A stretch of 8,406 nucleotides of DNA from Bacillota bacterium (GTDB taxonomy: Bacteria > Bacillota > Clostridia > Peptostreptococcales > Anaerovoracaceae). The DNA is taken from the NCBI GenBank assembly GCA_029219125.1, contig JAQXSU010000247.1:1-8406 (forward strand). The letters are read 5' to 3'. The position numbers and the translations under genes were made by a program. The stretch's first letter is position 1. Every line of letters starts with the position of its first letter. The notes beneath the pieces were generated by a model. The model was not told the origin of the DNA and ran no database searches. It saw only the letters and a program-made list of their open reading frames with translations. Shown piece after piece: positions 6,587 to 8,406 of this stretch.

Positions 6587-7705
6587 ATGCGTGTTGACAA
6601 AATTGAACTTTATCTCGTAGAAAACCGGTTTCACCGCCCCTGGCGCACAGCTTACGGCGCTGATCCGGGAAACAGCGCGCTGATTACCTGTATGCGTTCG
6701 GGCAGCCATGAAGGATGGAGTGAATCCAGTCCGCTGCCGGGACCTACCTACAGTTATGAATATGGACCGGGCATCTTTGAGCTGGCGAAACGCTTTCTGG
6801 CACCGGCCGTCGTTGGAAAAGAATTTGACAGTGCCCGTCAGCTGAACCAGGCCATGTCTGTTTTTAAAGGTTCCCCGTTTGCAAAGGCAGGGATTGAAAT
6901 GGCATGGTGGACGCTGCAGGCAGATATGCAGGGCGTGCCTCTGGGCAAACTGCTGGGTGCTGTGACCGATAAAATTGATGTGGGAGAGAGTTTCGGCATT
7001 GCCGACAGCTATGATGCCCTCATTGAAGAAATGGGCAAAAGCTTCGACCGGGGCTATAAGAGGGTGAAGCTGAAGATGGCTCACGGCTGGGACTATGACA
7101 TGCTGGCTGCAGTGCGGTCCGTGTTCCCGAACGAAGTGATTCATGTGGATGCCAATTCCAGCTACAACTGGAACTGCCAGGAAGACCGGGAACTGCTGAA
7201 AAGTCTGGACCGGTTCCATCTGGCCATGATTGAGCAGCCGTTCCAGGTGGGGGATCTTTACTATCATGCGAAGCTGCAGGCATGCATCGATACGCCGATC
7301 TGCCTGGATGAATCTATCACCGAGCCATGGCAGGCGGAAGAAGCTGCGGAAATGAAGGCATGTCAGTACATCAATGTGAAGACCGGCCGGGCAGGTGGTC
7401 TGCAGAACTGTCTCGATATCAACGCCATCTGCCGCCAGGCAGGAATGGGCTGCTGGGTCGGCGGCATGATGGAAAGCGACCTGGGTAAAGCCATCTGTAT
7501 TGAACTGGCAGCCGTTGCGGGCATGAATTATTCCCACGATGTGACACCGGCCATGTTTAACTATCCGGACAGCATCACAGAGCGGGAACTGGTTCTTGAT
7601 GAAAACTGCTGTCTGGCTGTTTCTGACCGTCCGGGTACGCCGATTCTGCCGGATATGAAGAAGATGCTGCCGAAGGTTGCAGCAAGTGCAGTGATTGAAG
7701 CATAA
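6587..7705 (+). CDS. Enolase-superfamily enzyme, OSBS / N-acylamino-acid racemase type
   Basis: This 372-residue member of the muconate-lactonizing subgroup has an N-terminal capping domain (about 1-125) and a beta-barrel domain. All active-site residues are visible: the KxK motif at K161-L-K163, metal ligands D188 (HVDAN), E216 (IEQPF) and D241 (CLDES), and the opposite-face lysine K265 (NVKTGR). The motif WVGGMMES at about 290-297, in place of the DxD of dipeptide epimerases, places it with o-succinylbenzoate synthases (MenC) and N-succinyl/N-acylamino-acid racemases. No other menaquinone genes lie in the window, so menC is not assigned. Racemisation of an N-acyl or N-succinyl amino acid, or another proton-transfer reaction, is equally possible. 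The start has AGGAGG at 6576-6581, 5 nt away and overlapping the marR stop. An intrinsic terminator follows closely. Confidence 0.88.
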   Translation: MRVDKIELYLVENRFHRPWRTAYGADPGNSALITCMRSGSHEGWSESSPLPGPTYSYEYGPGIFELAKRFLAPAVVGKEFDSARQLNQAMSVFKGSPFAKAGIEMAWWTLQADMQGVPLGKLLGAVTDKIDVGESFGIADSYDALIEEMGKSFDRGYKRVKLKMAHGWDYDMLAAVRSVFPNEVIHVDANSSYNWNCQEDRELLKSLDRFHLAMIEQPFQVGDLYYHAKLQACIDTPICLDESITEPWQAEEAAEMKACQYINVKTGRAGGLQNCLDINAICRQAGMGCWVGGMMESDLGKAICIELAAVAGMNYSHDVTPAMFNYPDSITERELVLDENCCLAVSDRPGTPILPDMKKMLPKVAASAVIEA

Positions 7706-7718
7706 AAAATGAAGTATG

Positions 7719-7752
7719 AAAGAACCGGACAGTTTTGCCCGGTTCTTTTTTC
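7719..7752 (+). terminator. Rho-independent terminator after the racemase gene
   Basis: AAAGAACCGG (7719-7728) and CCGGTTCTTT (7739-7748) form a perfect 10-bp stem around a 10-nt loop, and the U-tract runs to 7752. It lies 14 nt after the stop codon and ends the marR-racemase unit. Confidence 0.9.
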
Positions 7753-7803
7753 GTGGGTTTGCTCGATTTCTGATTCGACAAAATCCATCCACCGGACGAT
7801 TTC

Positions 7804-7917
7804 TCAGCCGAAAAGCTTTTCTCCGGCTCGGACAATCTGTGCTTCCGTCGGTTCCCAGTAAAAGGTAATCTTCACGATACGCTGACGGCCGCTCTGCGGA
7901 TCATGACCTGACAGAAG
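7804..7917 (-). pseudogene. Short decayed coding fragment, minus strand
   Basis: Read on the minus strand, 37 codons are open between a TAG (7920-7918) and a TGA (7806-7804). They encode LLSGHDPQSGRQ, then RIVKITFYWEP and TEAQIVRAGEKLFG. The composition and GC content look like protein-coding sequence and contrast with the AT-rich non-coding bases to the right. There is no start codon or ribosome site. I do not recognise the family. It may be the C-terminal tail of a lost gene, but a chance open stretch of this length is possible. Confidence 0.3.
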
Positions 7918-7954
7918 CTAGGTTCTGCCATTCGTTTATCAACCGGAAAAGGTC

Positions 7955-8019
7955 ACGGTTTTCCAAAATGGCAAAAAAGTTTTCAAAAAGAAAACGAATT
8001 GCTGATTTTGGAAAACCGT
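7955..8019. repeat. Hairpin repeat, copy 1
   Basis: ACGGTTTTCCAAAAT (7955-7969) and ATTTTGGAAAACCGT (8005-8019) are a perfect 15-bp inverted repeat. The 35-nt interior contains a second small hairpin, GTTTTC-AAAAA-GAAAAC (7979-7995), and a further GCAA/TTGC pairing. Nearly the whole unit can therefore fold as one long stem. Positions 7958-8018 align without gaps to copy 2, with 53 of 61 bases identical. Confidence 0.8.
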
Positions 8020-8151
8020 CTACTGATTTTTAAAGTATTTCCAATGAAATAGAGAGAAATATCTATGTAATTTACGAATCGACACCGGAAATGGAATAAA
8101 ATGAAAGTAACTATAAGCTTAATATGTAAAATAATAACTGCACAAACAACT

Positions 8152-8216
8152 CGCGTTTTCCAAAATGCCGAAAAAGTTTTCAAAAAGAAAACAAAAAGCG
8201 AATTTCGGAAAACCGC
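8152..8216. repeat. Hairpin repeat, copy 2
   Basis: GTTTTCCAAAAT (8155-8166) pairs with ATTTCGGAAAAC (8202-8213) with one A-C mismatch. The inner hairpin GTTTTC-AAAAA-GAAAAC (8176-8192) is identical to that of copy 1. The copy lies in direct orientation, 197 bp downstream of copy 1, and ends about 9 nt beyond the stop codon of the minus-strand gene at the right edge. Confidence 0.8.
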
Positions 8217-8225
8217 AGTGCGAAA

Positions 8226-8405
8226 TTATAAGAGATTTTCTGCGAAATGGGCGACGATTTCATCCATGAGCATGTCTTTCAGATCGGAATCCTTCCGGCT
8301 CATTTCGTAGCCATGACCATCCTCGGTGGTGACCTCGATTATCCGGCTGTTTTCATAGGCCGCAGCGCACTGCCGGCTGGTTTCATCCGTAACCACATGA
8401 TCCAG
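8226..8405 (-). CDS. C-terminal end of a probable alpha/beta hydrolase (partial)
   Basis: The minus strand is open from the window edge for 59 codons to a TAA at 8228-8226. The peptide begins LDHVVTDETSRQCAAAYENS, continues RIIEVTTEDGHGYEMS, and ends FAENLL. This resembles the last part of alpha/beta hydrolases. The D-H-V-V stretch after the sixth or seventh strand would carry the acidic residue, S-R-x-x-A-x-x-Y-x-N-S is the typical helix, and D-G-H-G-Y-E would hold the catalytic histidine. The substrate cannot be judged. The gene converges on the racemase unit. Its start lies outside the window. Confidence 0.65.
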   Translation of the reverse strand: MDHVVTDETSRQCAAAYENSRIIEVTTEDGHGYEMSRKDSDLKDMLMDEIVAHFAENLL

Positions 8406-8406
8406 G

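Larger units (their letters stand above)
7753..8225. other. Intergenic region without an intact gene
   Basis: Between the terminator and the minus-strand gene end at the right edge there is no supported full gene. The left third (to about 7950) is GC-richer and holds the minus-strand coding fragment and the small palindrome AAAAGCTTTT (7811-7820). The rest is AT-rich and is dominated by two copies of a hairpin-forming repeat, with about 136 nt of featureless sequence between them. Confidence 0.7.

Noticed and set aside
6473..7792. Open frame of 439 codons on the minus strand opposite the racemase gene
   Set aside because: It runs through the intrinsic terminator, has no ribosome site and no recognisable domain, and overlaps a gene with a complete catalytic residue set.
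7811..7820. Palindrome AAAAGCTTTT with flanking AGCCG/CGGCT as a terminator or operator
   Set aside because: It has no loop, the flanking arms are unevenly spaced, and there is no U-tract on either strand. It probably reflects the codons of the minus-strand fragment.
8101..8310. 69-codon + strand frame across the second hairpin repeat
   Set aside because: It is driven by the A-rich repeat, lacks a ribosome site and runs into the antisense of the hydrolase-like coding end.

Overview
The window looks like chromosome of an anaerobic Firmicute of the Clostridia, most probably a gut Lachnospiraceae-type organism. This is inferred from strong AGGAGG-type ribosome sites, sigma-A-like promoters with extended -10 boxes, short head-to-tail transcription units, and protein types common in that group (a fused ThrE exporter, a BaiCD/FldZ-like flavoenzyme remnant, an AEC permease). 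No rRNA, tRNA, CRISPR array or insertion sequence was seen.

Left part (1-1853, somewhat AT-richer): the last codons of a probable antitoxin and a ParE/RelE-type toxin, then a membrane-anchored YdcF/DUF218 protein, then a small VOC (glyoxalase-fold) protein. All are on the + strand.

Middle part (about 1880-5996): a good promoter drives a fused threonine/serine exporter (ThrE type). It overlaps by 4 nt a TetR-family regulator. Directly after tetR, and partly overlapping its stop codon, is the most striking regulatory structure here: two copies of the palindrome TAATTAAAC-N6-GTTTGATTA bracketing a TTGACA-N17-TACAGT promoter. That promoter reads into an old-yellow-enzyme/dienoyl-CoA-reductase-like gene that is now a pseudogene. 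It has a stop at codon 2, a large internal deletion with a frameshift, and a missing C-terminus. An apparently intact AEC-family permease follows and could still use the same promoter.

Right part (about 6050-7752): a second promoter drives a MarR-family regulator and, 9 nt later, an enolase-superfamily enzyme of the o-succinylbenzoate synthase/N-acylamino-acid racemase type with a complete set of catalytic residues. A clear intrinsic terminator ends this unit. From 7753 to 8225 there is no intact gene. This stretch holds a short decayed minus-strand coding fragment and two near-identical 61-bp hairpin-forming repeats. At the right edge the C-terminal end of a minus-strand gene, probably an alpha/beta hydrolase, enters the window.

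Working model (inference): the middle and right parts form an accessory metabolic locus in which TetR controls uptake or export of an organic acid (AEC permease) and formerly its reduction, and MarR controls a racemase/OSBS-like enzyme. No wholly new system can be claimed. The points most worth checking are the twin operator, the damaged flavoenzyme gene and the paired hairpin repeats.
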